Shown here one piece after another: positions 42,529 through 50,595 of a stretch of 56,776 nt of DNA. This DNA comes from WJLG01 sp964602485 (lineage in GTDB: Bacteria > Patescibacteriota > Patescibacteriia > Patescibacteriales > WJLG01). The position numbers and the translations under genes are program-made. The notes below the pieces were generated by a model. That model saw nothing but the letters and a program-made list of their open reading frames with translations. It ran no database searches and had not been told where the DNA came from. How positions within the stretch are numbered: the first letter of the stretch is position 1; the number at the start of each line of letters is the position of its first letter. The stretch is taken from positions 1-56,776 of the forward strand of contig CAZRQU010000006.1 of assembly GCA_964602485.1 (NCBI GenBank), given 5' to 3'.

Positions 42529-42954
42529 ATGAGAATAAAGCGCAACCAAAAAGGAATGACCCTGCTAGAGATAATGGTGGCCTTCACCATAGTTACCGGC
42601 TCCTTTATATCTATCCTGCAAGCCTTCCCTATGGGGCTTTCGCTAAATAAAAGATCGGAGATGGCTAGCGTGGCCTCTTATCTTGCTCAAGAAAAGATAG
42701 AAGAGCTTTGGTCTCTGGGCTATGAGGATACCGCGACCGGGACAGTTGAATCCAAGCACCCTTTAGGCGAGGGGCCGGATGATTATCTTTATCAATTCCA
42801 AAGGGAAACCGTAGTGAATTATGTTGACGATTCATTAGCAGCCACTAGCTCTGACGCGGGAATGAAAAGAATATCAACCACCATTTATTATATCGACGCT
42901 TTGGATAAGAATGAAAAAAGTTATAACATAACCACTTTAATAAGCCAACGCTGA
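42529..42954 (+). CDS. Prepilin-like protein, PilV-type
   Basis: A 141-residue protein with signal NQKGMTLLEIMVAFTIVTGS: Gly, then Met (+1) and Glu (+5), which fits a prepilin peptidase site. The rest is a small alpha/beta pilin domain. It is likely a minor pilin. The stop is followed by a short hairpin and six T before the next gene, so part of the operon transcripts may end here. Confidence 0.8.
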   Translation: MRIKRNQKGMTLLEIMVAFTIVTGSFISILQAFPMGLSLNKRSEMASVASYLAQEKIEELWSLGYEDTATGTVESKHPLGEGPDDYLYQFQRETVVNYVDDSLAATSSDAGMKRISTTIYYIDALDKNEKSYNITTLISQR

Positions 42955-42959
42955 CCAAT

Positions 42960-42978
42960 CCCTTAAGAAGGGTTTTTT
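42960..42978 (+). terminator. Weak internal terminator or attenuator in the pilus operon
   Basis: CCCTT, AAG, AAGGG, then six T. The stem is only 5 bp, so termination is probably partial and would lower expression of the genes after it. Confidence 0.5.
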
Positions 42979-42998
42979 GATGCGGTCTTTTCAAGCTT

Positions 42999-43904
42999 AT
43001 GAAAAAAATATTCGATCTAACAACCTTATTATTGCTAATAAGCGTAGCCGCCCTTGTTTATCTTGGCTATCATAATTTTTATCTGAAAAAGAACGGTTCT
43101 CAAGAATCTGAAAAAGAAAAAATACTTCAAGAAGCTAATAGGGCGCCAAAAGTAGTAAAAATGGATGACTCTATAAAAGGAAAGAGAGGAGAGGACATCT
43201 TCTCTCCTGAAGATGGTTCTGAGCCTTTGACAGAAGCCGATATTATTGTAAAAGATGATGGAATAAAGATAGTAAAAGGAGAAAAGGAGCAAGAGGCCGA
43301 AGAGCCTGTCGTTGTATCGAACGAACAAGAAAAAGGATCGTCAAAAGAGCAAACATCGCCAGAAGAAACCGACCTGCCCCCCATAGAAGATGCCCGCTCT
43401 CCCCAAGATCCGGAAATACCGGAAGAAAAACTAATACCTGACCCCATTGAAGAAGATGAGGAAAAAGAAAAGGATGAAAAAAACATCCTGACCACTCCCG
43501 GGTTTTACGAAAACACCACCTATAACTACAGCTTCTCATTTCCTGAAGATTGGCCCATAAAGATAAGAAGCGAGGAAAATATATCAGTAGGCACTATACC
43601 TCCCAAAAACGGGCAAGGGGCCATAACAGTGGAAGTGGCTGATGATCTAGGCAACGAGATAGAGGAAGCCAAGGCGGAAGCCCAAAGATATCCGGGAATA
43701 ATAACCATAAAGGAAACCCCTATCATCATAGACGGGATCTCCGGCACTAAAATGACTCTTTATAATTCCTTGAACGATCTAACCGATGTTTATATATATT
43801 TGAAAAAGGGCGGACATTATTATGTTATAAAATATAGCGAAGAATCCCCTTCTTTCTTAGCAGATATAGAAAACACTTTGACCACTTTTAAATTCACTCG
43901 ATGA
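42999..43904 (+). CDS. Membrane protein with C-terminal PsbP-like domain in the pilus operon
   Basis: The 301-residue protein has one TM segment (about 8-26), a long acidic linker rich in Glu, Lys and Pro (about 35-165), and a C-terminal domain starting YNYSFSFPEDWPIKIRSEE. The latter is the PsbP-like pattern also present in the lipoprotein at 1260-1829. It is not a known pilus component. Its last 4 nt overlap the next gene as ATGA, so it is translated with the pilin genes. Confidence 0.75.
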   Translation: MKKIFDLTTLLLLISVAALVYLGYHNFYLKKNGSQESEKEKILQEANRAPKVVKMDDSIKGKRGEDIFSPEDGSEPLTEADIIVKDDGIKIVKGEKEQEAEEPVVVSNEQEKGSSKEQTSPEETDLPPIEDARSPQDPEIPEEKLIPDPIEEDEEKEKDEKNILTTPGFYENTTYNYSFSFPEDWPIKIRSEENISVGTIPPKNGQGAITVEVADDLGNEIEEAKAEAQRYPGIITIKETPIIIDGISGTKMTLYNSLNDLTDVYIYLKKGGHYYVIKYSEESPSFLADIENTLTTFKFTR

Positions 43905-44476
43905 ACAACAAAAAGCTATCAAAAGAAAAGAAAGGCTTTACATTGATAGAGGTAATGGTTAGCGTCTCTCTTTTTGTTATTTTGATATTATTGGTCAACT
44001 CCCTTTATATCGTCTCACAAAGAGCCTATACTAAAGGGTCCAACAAAGGAGAGTTGGTCCAGAATGCCAGAGTTTGTATAGATAGGCTATCCAGAGAAAT
44101 AAGACAATCCGTGGAAATAATAACCTCCTTGCCGGCAACCAGTACCGGTGCGCTCTCTTCGGAAATATTTTTTCGCGACGGCCATAATATCGATGATATA
44201 ACCTATATCTATTACTATCTTGATAACGATCAACTGATACGCCAACACCGAGCTTATTTCTTTTCCGCTGAGCCGGAAACCTACGTGACCCTTTCCAGTG
44301 TTGATGGAAGTGGCGACCCGCCTGAAGTAAAGATACTGGAAGACCGGGTCGTAGGAGAATATTTCGATTCTGTCGGCTTCTGGGGGGATGATGGCCTGGT
44401 TTACGTAGAAATGGATCTTAATAAAAACAATGATGATATCCGAGTAACCAGCAGTGTTTACAGCCGTAACCGATAA
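43901..44476 (+). CDS. Prepilin-like protein, PilW/GspJ-type
   Basis: A 191-residue protein with a classic prepilin signal: KKGFTLIEVMVSVSLFVILI, with Gly, Phe (+1) and Glu (+5). The length and the RLSREIRQSVE region following the helix fit GspJ/PilW-type minor pilins. Overlaps the preceding gene by 4 nt. Confidence 0.83.
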   Translation: MNNKKLSKEKKGFTLIEVMVSVSLFVILILLVNSLYIVSQRAYTKGSNKGELVQNARVCIDRLSREIRQSVEIITSLPATSTGALSSEIFFRDGHNIDDITYIYYYLDNDQLIRQHRAYFFSAEPETYVTLSSVDGSGDPPEVKILEDRVVGEYFDSVGFWGDDGLVYVEMDLNKNNDDIRVTSSVYSRNR

Positions 44477-44494
44477 CAGATATCACAATTAGCG

Positions 44495-45745
44495 ATGGAA
44501 TATATAAATAACAAAAAGGGAGTGGCCATGATAATGGCCGTATTGTTAATGTCTTTGATAATGTTCATGGCCATGTATTTTTTGAATTTCTCATTGACCG
44601 AAAACAATATTTCCCACAGTCAAGCCTGGGGAGCCAAAACTTATTATTTGGCCGAAGCGGGCATAGCGGAAATGGTTTGGCGGCTGAAGAATGATGAGTC
44701 CTATAAGAATAATTTTGAAACCGTAGACAATTGGTCGGACAGCTTCATCAGGAATAACCCCTTTGGTCCGAAAAGCGGTTCTTATGAAGTAAGTATTTCA
44801 AACTCAGACCTGGCCAGAGGCGAGATAGTATCCATAGGATCGATAGATATCGGCGGCGGCACCAGCCAAAGAATAGTCAAAACCTATGTTTACAGAGCTT
44901 TAAGCGCCAGCTCCACTATTGATACAGCTTCCAGCTCCGTGCTTATGGACAATGAAGCTGACATATCACTGAGCAAAGTGAATATAGTAAATGGCAGTAT
45001 CCATTCGAATAATGATATAGATATAAACGGAGTGAGCACTGTCAATGTAGATGAGGATATTCGAGCTGTTGATGAATTTGATAAATCTGTTTTTTCGACC
45101 GTTAATGTTGGCGGGGATATTATGGATAATGTATCATATCCACCCCCTCCGGAAAGCGTGTCCATGCCGCCTGTTTCATTCGATGAACCATCAGACCCCA
45201 ACTCTCTTAAAAATCAAGCTGAAAAGATATACACGGAAGCTGAATTTGAAAGTTTAATGAACACTACCACCAATCCTCTGATCATAGACGAAGCTATCAC
45301 TTATGTTACCGGCGATATAGTCTTTGAAGGCGACCCGGACATAGAATTGAAAGGGTTACTGGTAGCTGACGGATCCATAACTATTGGCAGGGTTAGATGG
45401 TTATTCTTCGTCCCCTATTGCAAAAACAATGAATACACTTCATTTATGGCCAGTAGCTCTCCCGGCAGTCCAAGTGGCCTTATCTCTAAAAATGACATAA
45501 ACTTCGAGCTTTGCACTTCGGCCACCGACATAGAGGGAGTGATCTATGCCGCTGATGAGATAATGATCATGGATTTTGCCGATAACATGGATCTCACCGG
45601 AGTCACTATTGCCAGAAATCTGGACATAATAAGTATTTGGCAACCGATAAACATGATATTCGACGAGGAAATACTTTCCGATACCTTGGAAGAAACGGAA
45701 TTCTCGCCCGTGATCACCGTAGAACATTGGGAAGAGGAATATTGA
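44495..45745 (+). CDS. PilX-like protein
   Basis: The 416-residue protein starts with NKKGVAMIMAVLLMSLIMFM, a PilX-type hydrophobic start without Glu at +5, then AEAGIAEMVWRLK typical of the PilX_N region. Residues ~140-320 are a beta-rich region with repeated NVDxDI-type turns, and the end is acidic. It is long for PilX and may carry a surface-exposed beta-helix. It is last of the prepilin block, before the pilMNO promoter. Confidence 0.75.
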   Translation: MEYINNKKGVAMIMAVLLMSLIMFMAMYFLNFSLTENNISHSQAWGAKTYYLAEAGIAEMVWRLKNDESYKNNFETVDNWSDSFIRNNPFGPKSGSYEVSISNSDLARGEIVSIGSIDIGGGTSQRIVKTYVYRALSASSTIDTASSSVLMDNEADISLSKVNIVNGSIHSNNDIDINGVSTVNVDEDIRAVDEFDKSVFSTVNVGGDIMDNVSYPPPPESVSMPPVSFDEPSDPNSLKNQAEKIYTEAEFESLMNTTTNPLIIDEAITYVTGDIVFEGDPDIELKGLLVADGSITIGRVRWLFFVPYCKNNEYTSFMASSSPGSPSGLISKNDINFELCTSATDIEGVIYAADEIMIMDFADNMDLTGVTIARNLDIISIWQPINMIFDEEILSDTLEETEFSPVITVEHWEEEY

Positions 45746-45781
45746 TCCGCGCTCAGTATCCTTCTTGGCCGGATAAAGCTA

Positions 45782-45790
45782 TGATATAAT
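45782..45790 (+). promoter_or_regulatory. Extended -10 promoter for pilMNO
   Basis: TGA-TATAAT (45782-45790) with no clear -35 (TTCTTG at about 45762). This gives the second half of the pilus cluster its own start. Confidence 0.5.
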
Positions 45791-45820
45791 TAACTCAGCT
45801 ACAGAATAAAATAAAAATTT

Positions 45821-46984
45821 ATGCTATTGACCGGAAAATCCGCTAACCCGATAGGGTTGGACATATCAGATCTGTCTTTAAAATTGGTCCAGCTCAAGAA
45901 AAGCGGAGGAAAAACCAAAATAAAAGCCATGGGAAGAGTGGAGTTGCCTCCGGGATTGATAGAAACCGGGGAGATCAAAAACAGAAAAGAGGTGATAAAA
46001 GCCATAAATAAGCTGGTGAATAATCCGGAGATCGGAAAAATAGACACTAATGAAGCCGTAGTTTGCTTGCCGGAAGCAAAAACATTCTTAAAACTGATAG
46101 AAGTCGATAAAGGGGAGAAGGATATGGACACCGCAGTGGCCACCGAACTGGAAAAACACGTTCCACTGGAAATAGACGATATCTACTACGATTGGCAGCC
46201 AATAAAGAACATCCATCGTAAAAAATTGGTTCTGGCTGGCGCTTCCCCTAAAAGGCTAGTTGATGATTATACGGATGTTCTGGCCCAGGCAAAATTGACG
46301 ATAGTAGCTTTGGAGCCCGAACCTATATCCATCTGCCGTTGCTTGCTTCCAGAAGAAAGTCCGAAATTCAAAGAAAAAAACAAGGGCAATTACGGAATAA
46401 TAGATGTTGGCGCCACCAACGCCAGTCTTACCGTCTACTCCCAAAATACAGTGATCTTCACTGCCAGTATGCCGATATCAGGAGAAAAGATAACTCAAAA
46501 AATATCCCAAGCTCTTAACATAGATGAAAAAAAGGCGGAAAAGACGAAAATAATATACAGCCTAGATGAAGACAGAGAAGAAAGGAAGGATGTTAACCAA
46601 ATATTATCTACCATGGTCAATGAATTAGCCGACAAACTGAAAGAAGCTATAGCTTTCTATGATCGGGACTACTCCGACTGGGGAAAAATAGATAAGATAT
46701 TGATTTGCGGAGGTGGAGCGAATTTCAAAAACCTGGAAAAGATACTTAGCATAGAAACCGACATAGAAACAGTGAGAGGAGATGCTTTGATCAACCTCGA
46801 CGAAAACCGTGAAAAATTCCTTAACTACTTTCAGAAAACGTATTCATTGAAGACAAAACTTACCTCCAAAGAAACAAAAAATAAAAAAAAGAAAAAAATA
46901 ATGAAAGTCGGACAAAATCTTTCTCCTACTTTTGCCACCACTATTGGATTGGCGCTTAGAAGCGTCTTTATAAAAGACGTATAA
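45821..46984 (+). CDS. pilM: Type IV pilus assembly protein PilM
   Basis: The 387-residue actin-like protein binds the PilN tail at the cytoplasmic face. It has the SHS2 insert and the ATPase-like signature GLDISDLSLKLVQL at residues 9-22 and VGATNASLTVYS, plus ILICGGGANFKNLEKIL. Ile codons in the first part are nearly all ATA (8 of the first 10). Confidence 0.93.
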   Translation: MLLTGKSANPIGLDISDLSLKLVQLKKSGGKTKIKAMGRVELPPGLIETGEIKNRKEVIKAINKLVNNPEIGKIDTNEAVVCLPEAKTFLKLIEVDKGEKDMDTAVATELEKHVPLEIDDIYYDWQPIKNIHRKKLVLAGASPKRLVDDYTDVLAQAKLTIVALEPEPISICRCLLPEESPKFKEKNKGNYGIIDVGATNASLTVYSQNTVIFTASMPISGEKITQKISQALNIDEKKAEKTKIIYSLDEDREERKDVNQILSTMVNELADKLKEAIAFYDRDYSDWGKIDKILICGGGANFKNLEKILSIETDIETVRGDALINLDENREKFLNYFQKTYSLKTKLTSKETKNKKKKKIMKVGQNLSPTFATTIGLALRSVFIKDV

Positions 46985-46988
46985 ACAT

Positions 46989-47561
46989 ATGTTGAGAATA
47001 AACCTGGTTCCGGAAAAGACCAAAAAAGAAATAAACCTTAGAAAGGTATACTCGCTGATCAGGGGAATAAACTACATACTGATAATGATAGCCATCTTGA
47101 TCAGTGCTATTTTTGTTTATTCTAAAACATTCTTAATGGAAAATTCCAATCCTGAACAAGTCAATGTCTCCTTGCCTGAGGTTGATAACAATAAATACGG
47201 CAAAAAGCCAAGAGAAATAAACAAAAAATTGAACGACCTTTCCAAAGTATTGAAAAATAACTATTCACATTTGCATATAATAAAGAACGTCGCAGGCAAG
47301 ATACCCGCCGGCATCTCTTTATCCAGCCTTGAGGTGGATACCAAGGAAAAATTACTCAAAATGGCCGGAGAAGCCGATCTTCGAGACACTCTGCTAGAGT
47401 TGAAAGAAGGGATGAAGCAGGATGAACTTTATGCTAAAGTTGACTTCCCTTTACGAAACATATTAAAGAAAGAAAAAATAAATTTCAGCATATCAGCTGT
47501 TCTTGATCTTGAAACGCTTAATGAAAAAGAGGAAGGAGAAGATAAAAAAATTAGCGAATAA
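46989..47561 (+). CDS. pilN: Type IV pilus assembly protein PilN
   Basis: The 190-residue protein starts MLRINLVPEKTKKEINLRK, the PilM-binding tail (INLVP motif), then one TM segment (about 28-47), then a coiled coil and an alpha/beta domain. Starts 4 nt after pilM ends. Confidence 0.92.
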   Translation: MLRINLVPEKTKKEINLRKVYSLIRGINYILIMIAILISAIFVYSKTFLMENSNPEQVNVSLPEVDNNKYGKKPREINKKLNDLSKVLKNNYSHLHIIKNVAGKIPAGISLSSLEVDTKEKLLKMAGEADLRDTLLELKEGMKQDELYAKVDFPLRNILKKEKINFSISAVLDLETLNEKEEGEDKKISE

Positions 47562-47566
47562 GGGAT

Positions 47567-48133
47567 ATGGATAAAACCAACTCCATAAAAAAAGGAATTC
47601 TAATAACCAGCGCGCTATCTCTCGTGGCTATAGGAGCTGTGGCTTATTTCGTAATAATTCCGCAAATAGACAACATAAGGAACACCAAACAAAAAATAGA
47701 GAAACAAAGGCTAGATCTTGAAAAAAGATATATCCAAGGACAAAATCTAAAAAAATTAACGGAAAACATAGAAAAAGTGGAAAAAAGAATGCCTGCTTTG
47801 GAAAAAATATATATAGAGCAGGAAGAAGCCTTGGAATTCGTCACCTCTTTGGAAAATATAGCGGAAAAGAATTTTGTTGAACAAAAAATAGAATTAATAC
47901 CGGCAAAGAATGACAACACCGTAAGAGGAGAATATCAAGAAAGCCCTTTGCAAATATCCGCAACCGGCCGTTACCTGAATGTGCTATCATATCTGTCCGA
48001 CCTGGAATCTATGGAATACTATGTAAAGGTGAACAATACTGACATAACCAATATGCCCGTAAGGAAAGAGTCATCTGAAAGGAGCGTAAATATAAAGATA
48101 CAAGCCAGTATATATTGGAAAAATGAAAACTAA
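47567..48133 (+). CDS. pilO: Type IV pilus assembly protein PilO-like
   Basis: A 188-residue protein with a short cytoplasmic start, one TM segment (about 8-28), a coiled coil (about 32-85) and an alpha/beta C-terminal domain with LQISATGRYLNVLSYLSDLE. The architecture and its position after pilN identify PilO. Spacing to pilN is 5 nt. Confidence 0.88.
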   Translation: MDKTNSIKKGILITSALSLVAIGAVAYFVIIPQIDNIRNTKQKIEKQRLDLEKRYIQGQNLKKLTENIEKVEKRMPALEKIYIEQEEALEFVTSLENIAEKNFVEQKIELIPAKNDNTVRGEYQESPLQISATGRYLNVLSYLSDLESMEYYVKVNNTDITNMPVRKESSERSVNIKIQASIYWKNEN

Positions 48134-48144
48134 AGCATCCATAT

Positions 48145-48420
48145 ATGAAAGGATCTAAAACAAACTTAACCGTTAAACAAGCAATAACAATAGGAAAAAC
48201 ATTGGCCATCCTTGGTGTTATTGCTATATTGGGATACAGCGCTTATTTCTTATACGAGAACTTCTATCAAGTGATGACCGAATCGGAAGAGATAGTAAAG
48301 CTTCAAAAAAGCATAAGCAATGAGAATATAAATATGAAAAAATTCAACGAAATAGTCGAAGCTCTGGAAAGAAGGGAAAAAAAAGAAGACATTATAGGAA
48401 TAAACGATCCTTTTGACTAA
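48145..48420 (+). CDS. Hypothetical small membrane protein of the pilus operon
   Basis: A 91-residue protein with one TM segment (about 20-40) and a charged, helical extracytoplasmic tail (about 45-85). It occupies the place where pilP is found in other bacteria but has no lipobox and is much shorter, so it is not PilP by sequence. It follows pilO by 11 nt and ends at a strong terminator. Confidence 0.6.
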   Translation: MKGSKTNLTVKQAITIGKTLAILGVIAILGYSAYFLYENFYQVMTESEEIVKLQKSISNENINMKKFNEIVEALERREKKEDIIGINDPFD

Positions 48421-48440
48421 TAAAAAGGTCTTTGAAATAA

Positions 48441-48471
48441 AAAACCCCTGTTTAACGTCAGGGGTTTTTTT
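48441..48471 (+). terminator. Terminator of the pilus operon
   Basis: AAAACCCCTG and CAGGGGTTTT pair around TTTAACGT, followed by TTTAT; also usable on the minus strand. Confidence 0.9.
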
Positions 48472-48486
48472 ATATATAAATGAAGC

Positions 48487-49059
48487 TTAATCTTTTTTCC
48501 CTAAATTACGAGCTCGACTGATCCATTTCTTCCTTTTTTTATCATTGGATAATTTTATAGATCCGAAATATGATTTACCCTTCATCTTTACACCGCAAAA
48601 GCTTAGAACATCTTTCATGGCCTTGCGGTCAGGATCGCCTACTATCGATCTATAAAATATGGGAGGAGAATCAGAAGTAGCCATCAATCTAAAAGTCTTT
48701 CCTTTTAGGTATTTATCCCACCTAAGAGAATTGCCTTTGAACTTATAGGCAAAGCCGGGTAAAAAGGTTCTGTCTATTAACCCTTTTAAAAGAGACGGCA
48801 CATTGGCCCACCAGATCGGATAAACAAAAGTCAAATGATCCGCCCATTCTATCATCTTTTGCACCTCTTTTAAGTCTGGCTCTAGTTCTTGTATCTTCTT
48901 GTAACCCGCTTTCAGTACCGGATCGAATTTCAGATCACCCAAATGAATGATCTTTACCTCACTATTTTTTTCAGACGCTCCTTTGGCATATTCACGAGCT
49001 AAAGCACCGCAAAAACTATCCTTTAAGGGATGTCCTAGGATTATCAATATCTTTTTCAT
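48487..49059 (-). CDS. NAD(P)H dehydrogenase (quinone), flavodoxin fold
   Basis: I place the start at the ATG at 49059, after AGGAGAT, where the conserved sequence begins (MKKILIILGHP). The 190-residue protein matches the Flavodoxin_2 (NQO1/MdaB-type) family: KILIILGHPLKDSFCGAL at the FMN-binding loop, VYPIWWANVPSLLKGLIDR and GKTFRLMATSD. The family reduces quinones by two electrons using an FMN cofactor. Its SD overlaps the stop of the small lipoprotein gene, so the two are translated together. Confidence 0.88.
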   Translation of the reverse strand: MKKILIILGHPLKDSFCGALAREYAKGASEKNSEVKIIHLGDLKFDPVLKAGYKKIQELEPDLKEVQKMIEWADHLTFVYPIWWANVPSLLKGLIDRTFLPGFAYKFKGNSLRWDKYLKGKTFRLMATSDSPPIFYRSIVGDPDRKAMKDVLSFCGVKMKGKSYFGSIKLSNDKKRKKWISRARNLGKKD

Positions 49060-49064
49060 ATCTC

Positions 49065-49199
49065 CTAGGGAACTATTAAGCCAGGGGCGCTCTTGTCTAC
49101 CGGAGCCTGTTCTTGTGCTTTGTCTTCTTCTGTTTTGCCACATCCAGAAAGAACAAGAGTGACAATAAAAATAAAGACAAAGATCCTTAATGTTTTCAT
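49065..49199 (-). CDS. Small lipoprotein
   Basis: A 44-residue lipoprotein precursor starting at the ATG at 49199 (or at 49208, three codons earlier). The signal is hydrophobic to LSGC at residues 17-20, then the short polar mature part ends in LIVP. A longer frame back to 49385 is not credible. A TATAAT-like box lies near 49230 on the minus strand, between this gene and the divergent gene at 49285. Function unknown; the gene shares its transcript with the quinone reductase. Confidence 0.7.
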   Translation of the reverse strand: MKTLRIFVFIFIVTLVLSGCGKTEEDKAQEQAPVDKSAPGLIVP

Positions 49200-49284
49200 A
49201 TGGTTCATATATTTGACAATGTTATGTTCTTTTATTATATTAACATCTAATGCACTTTTATCAAAATCGAATAGGAGGTAAAAG

Positions 49285-49572
49285 ATGCCTGTTTTAAAGA
49301 TAGTACGTCCAGGAATAAAAGCTGAGATCGGATTTGATCCGAACAAAGATAAGGGAGCAAAAAGAAAGCTCTCTTCCGCATTCACTTCCGCTTGTCGAGA
49401 AAAGGGGTGGTCCTTATCAAAGATAGCTCAAACAAATTCCGACAACTTGGAAATACAGGCCTTTGACATTTCAGCTGAGGAATTCTTCACTTTCTTCGAA
49501 TCTTGGCTGACCGTAACCTATCACCAAGCACAACAGGAAGCAAAAACAATGAAGAAGGTGGAGTCCTTCTAG
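49285..49572 (+). CDS. Hypothetical protein
   Basis: A 95-residue soluble protein with no recognised family. It has a strand-rich start (VLKIVRPGIKAEIGF), a basic helix (KRKLSSAFTSACREKG) and an acidic/aromatic helix (EEFFTFFESWLT). AATAGGAGGTAAAAG precedes the ATG at good spacing. It has its own perfect terminator, like the other SD-led single-gene orphans. Function unknown. Confidence 0.6.
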   Translation: MPVLKIVRPGIKAEIGFDPNKDKGAKRKLSSAFTSACREKGWSLSKIAQTNSDNLEIQAFDISAEEFFTFFESWLTVTYHQAQQEAKTMKKVESF

Positions 49573-49593
49573 CTCCTGAAGACTAAAAATATC

Positions 49594-49621
49594 AAAACAA
49601 CCGAGCGCTCGGTTGTTTTTT
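49594..49621. terminator. Bidirectional terminator
   Basis: AACAACCGAGC and GCTCGGTTGTT are exact complements (49596-49617), with T runs on both strands; serves the 49285 gene and the convergent RluD-like gene. Confidence 0.9.
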
Positions 49622-49635
49622 ATAGCTGGATCTAA

Positions 49636-50595
49636 TTATTTTATTTTTTTCAAAAAACTTCTCAATTCTTCGGGCAAACCAATGGAGAATTGCTTTTTCT
49701 CTCCGCCGAGATCAAAAAAGGAAAGTCGACAAGCAACTAAAAACAATCTGTTCAATCCCACCTTTTCATTGGCTTCCCTTGTTTTTTTGGTATTATATAA
49801 AACATCTCCGACTATAGGGTGGCCATAGGCGTGCATATGCACCCTTATTTGATGCTTGCGCCCGGTCTTTATCCTTACTTTCAGCAAAGAATAATTTATA
49901 TACTCTTTCTCTATCTCAAAATGACTGATAGCCTCTCTGGCTCCGTCTTGATCAGGGCTCTCTTCCGGAATTGCCGCCTGCTTGTTACCGGCCGACGATC
50001 GCCTGATCGGAAACATAATGTCATCTTCGTGTTTAGCTATTTGCCCGTAGACCAAAGCTTTATATTCTTTTTCCACTGATCTTTTTTGAAATTGCTTCTT
50101 TAGGCTGTCATATGATCTTTGATCCTTGGCGATCACCATCAATCCGCTAGCGTCCTTATCTAAACGGTGGACTATTCCCGGACGATCCTTGTCCTCTCCG
50201 ATCTCTTCTATTTCCGGATATTCCCGCAAAAGCCAATCAACCAAACTGATCTCTTTTATATAGTCTGCTCCATGAACCACTAAGCCCGAAGGTTTGTTCA
50301 CCACTAAATAGCCCTCTGTCTCCGCCACTACTTTTATCTTGTTAAAGATGCTCTTGTCTTGCTTTTTGATCTTGTTTTGTTTCTTGGGTGTTTTTTGAAA
50401 TTTGAAATTTGAAATTTGAAATTTTATCTCGTCTCCTTTTTTCAATTTCTGCCCTCTTTTTGCCTTCTTGCCATTAACAAGCACATACCCGCTATCAATG
50501 GACTTTTTTATCTGACTTCTATTTTGATCTTTCAATTCAGAGGTGAGAAATACATCAAGCCTCTCGGTCTCCGATCTTTTGTATGTTTTTTTCAT
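49636..50595 (-). CDS. RluD-type pseudouridine synthase
   Basis: The 319-residue enzyme isomerises uridine to pseudouridine in RNA, most likely 23S rRNA. It has an S4 domain (about 1-60, RLDVFLTSELKDQNRSQIKK) and the RluA-family core with catalytic Asp146 in HRLDKDASG, then TGRKHQIRVHM. The S4-core linker (about 58-68) is encoded by four exact copies of a 7-nt repeat. The start overlaps the glycosyltransferase stop by 41 nt. The precise target (RluD, RluC or other) cannot be set from sequence. Confidence 0.92.
   Translation of the reverse strand: MKKTYKRSETERLDVFLTSELKDQNRSQIKKSIDSGYVLVNGKKAKRGQKLKKGDEIKFQISNFKFQKTPKKQNKIKKQDKSIFNKIKVVAETEGYLVVNKPSGLVVHGADYIKEISLVDWLLREYPEIEEIGEDKDRPGIVHRLDKDASGLMVIAKDQRSYDSLKKQFQKRSVEKEYKALVYGQIAKHEDDIMFPIRRSSAGNKQAAIPEESPDQDGAREAISHFEIEKEYINYSLLKVRIKTGRKHQIRVHMHAYGHPIVGDVLYNTKKTREANEKVGLNRLFLVACRLSFFDLGGEKKQFSIGLPEELRSFLKKIK
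50394..50421. repeat. Four tandem copies of TTTGAAA in the pseudouridine synthase gene
   Basis: TTTGAAA is repeated exactly four times (50394, 50401, 50408, 50415). It is in frame in the linker after the S4 domain and adds about nine residues. Confidence 0.85.
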
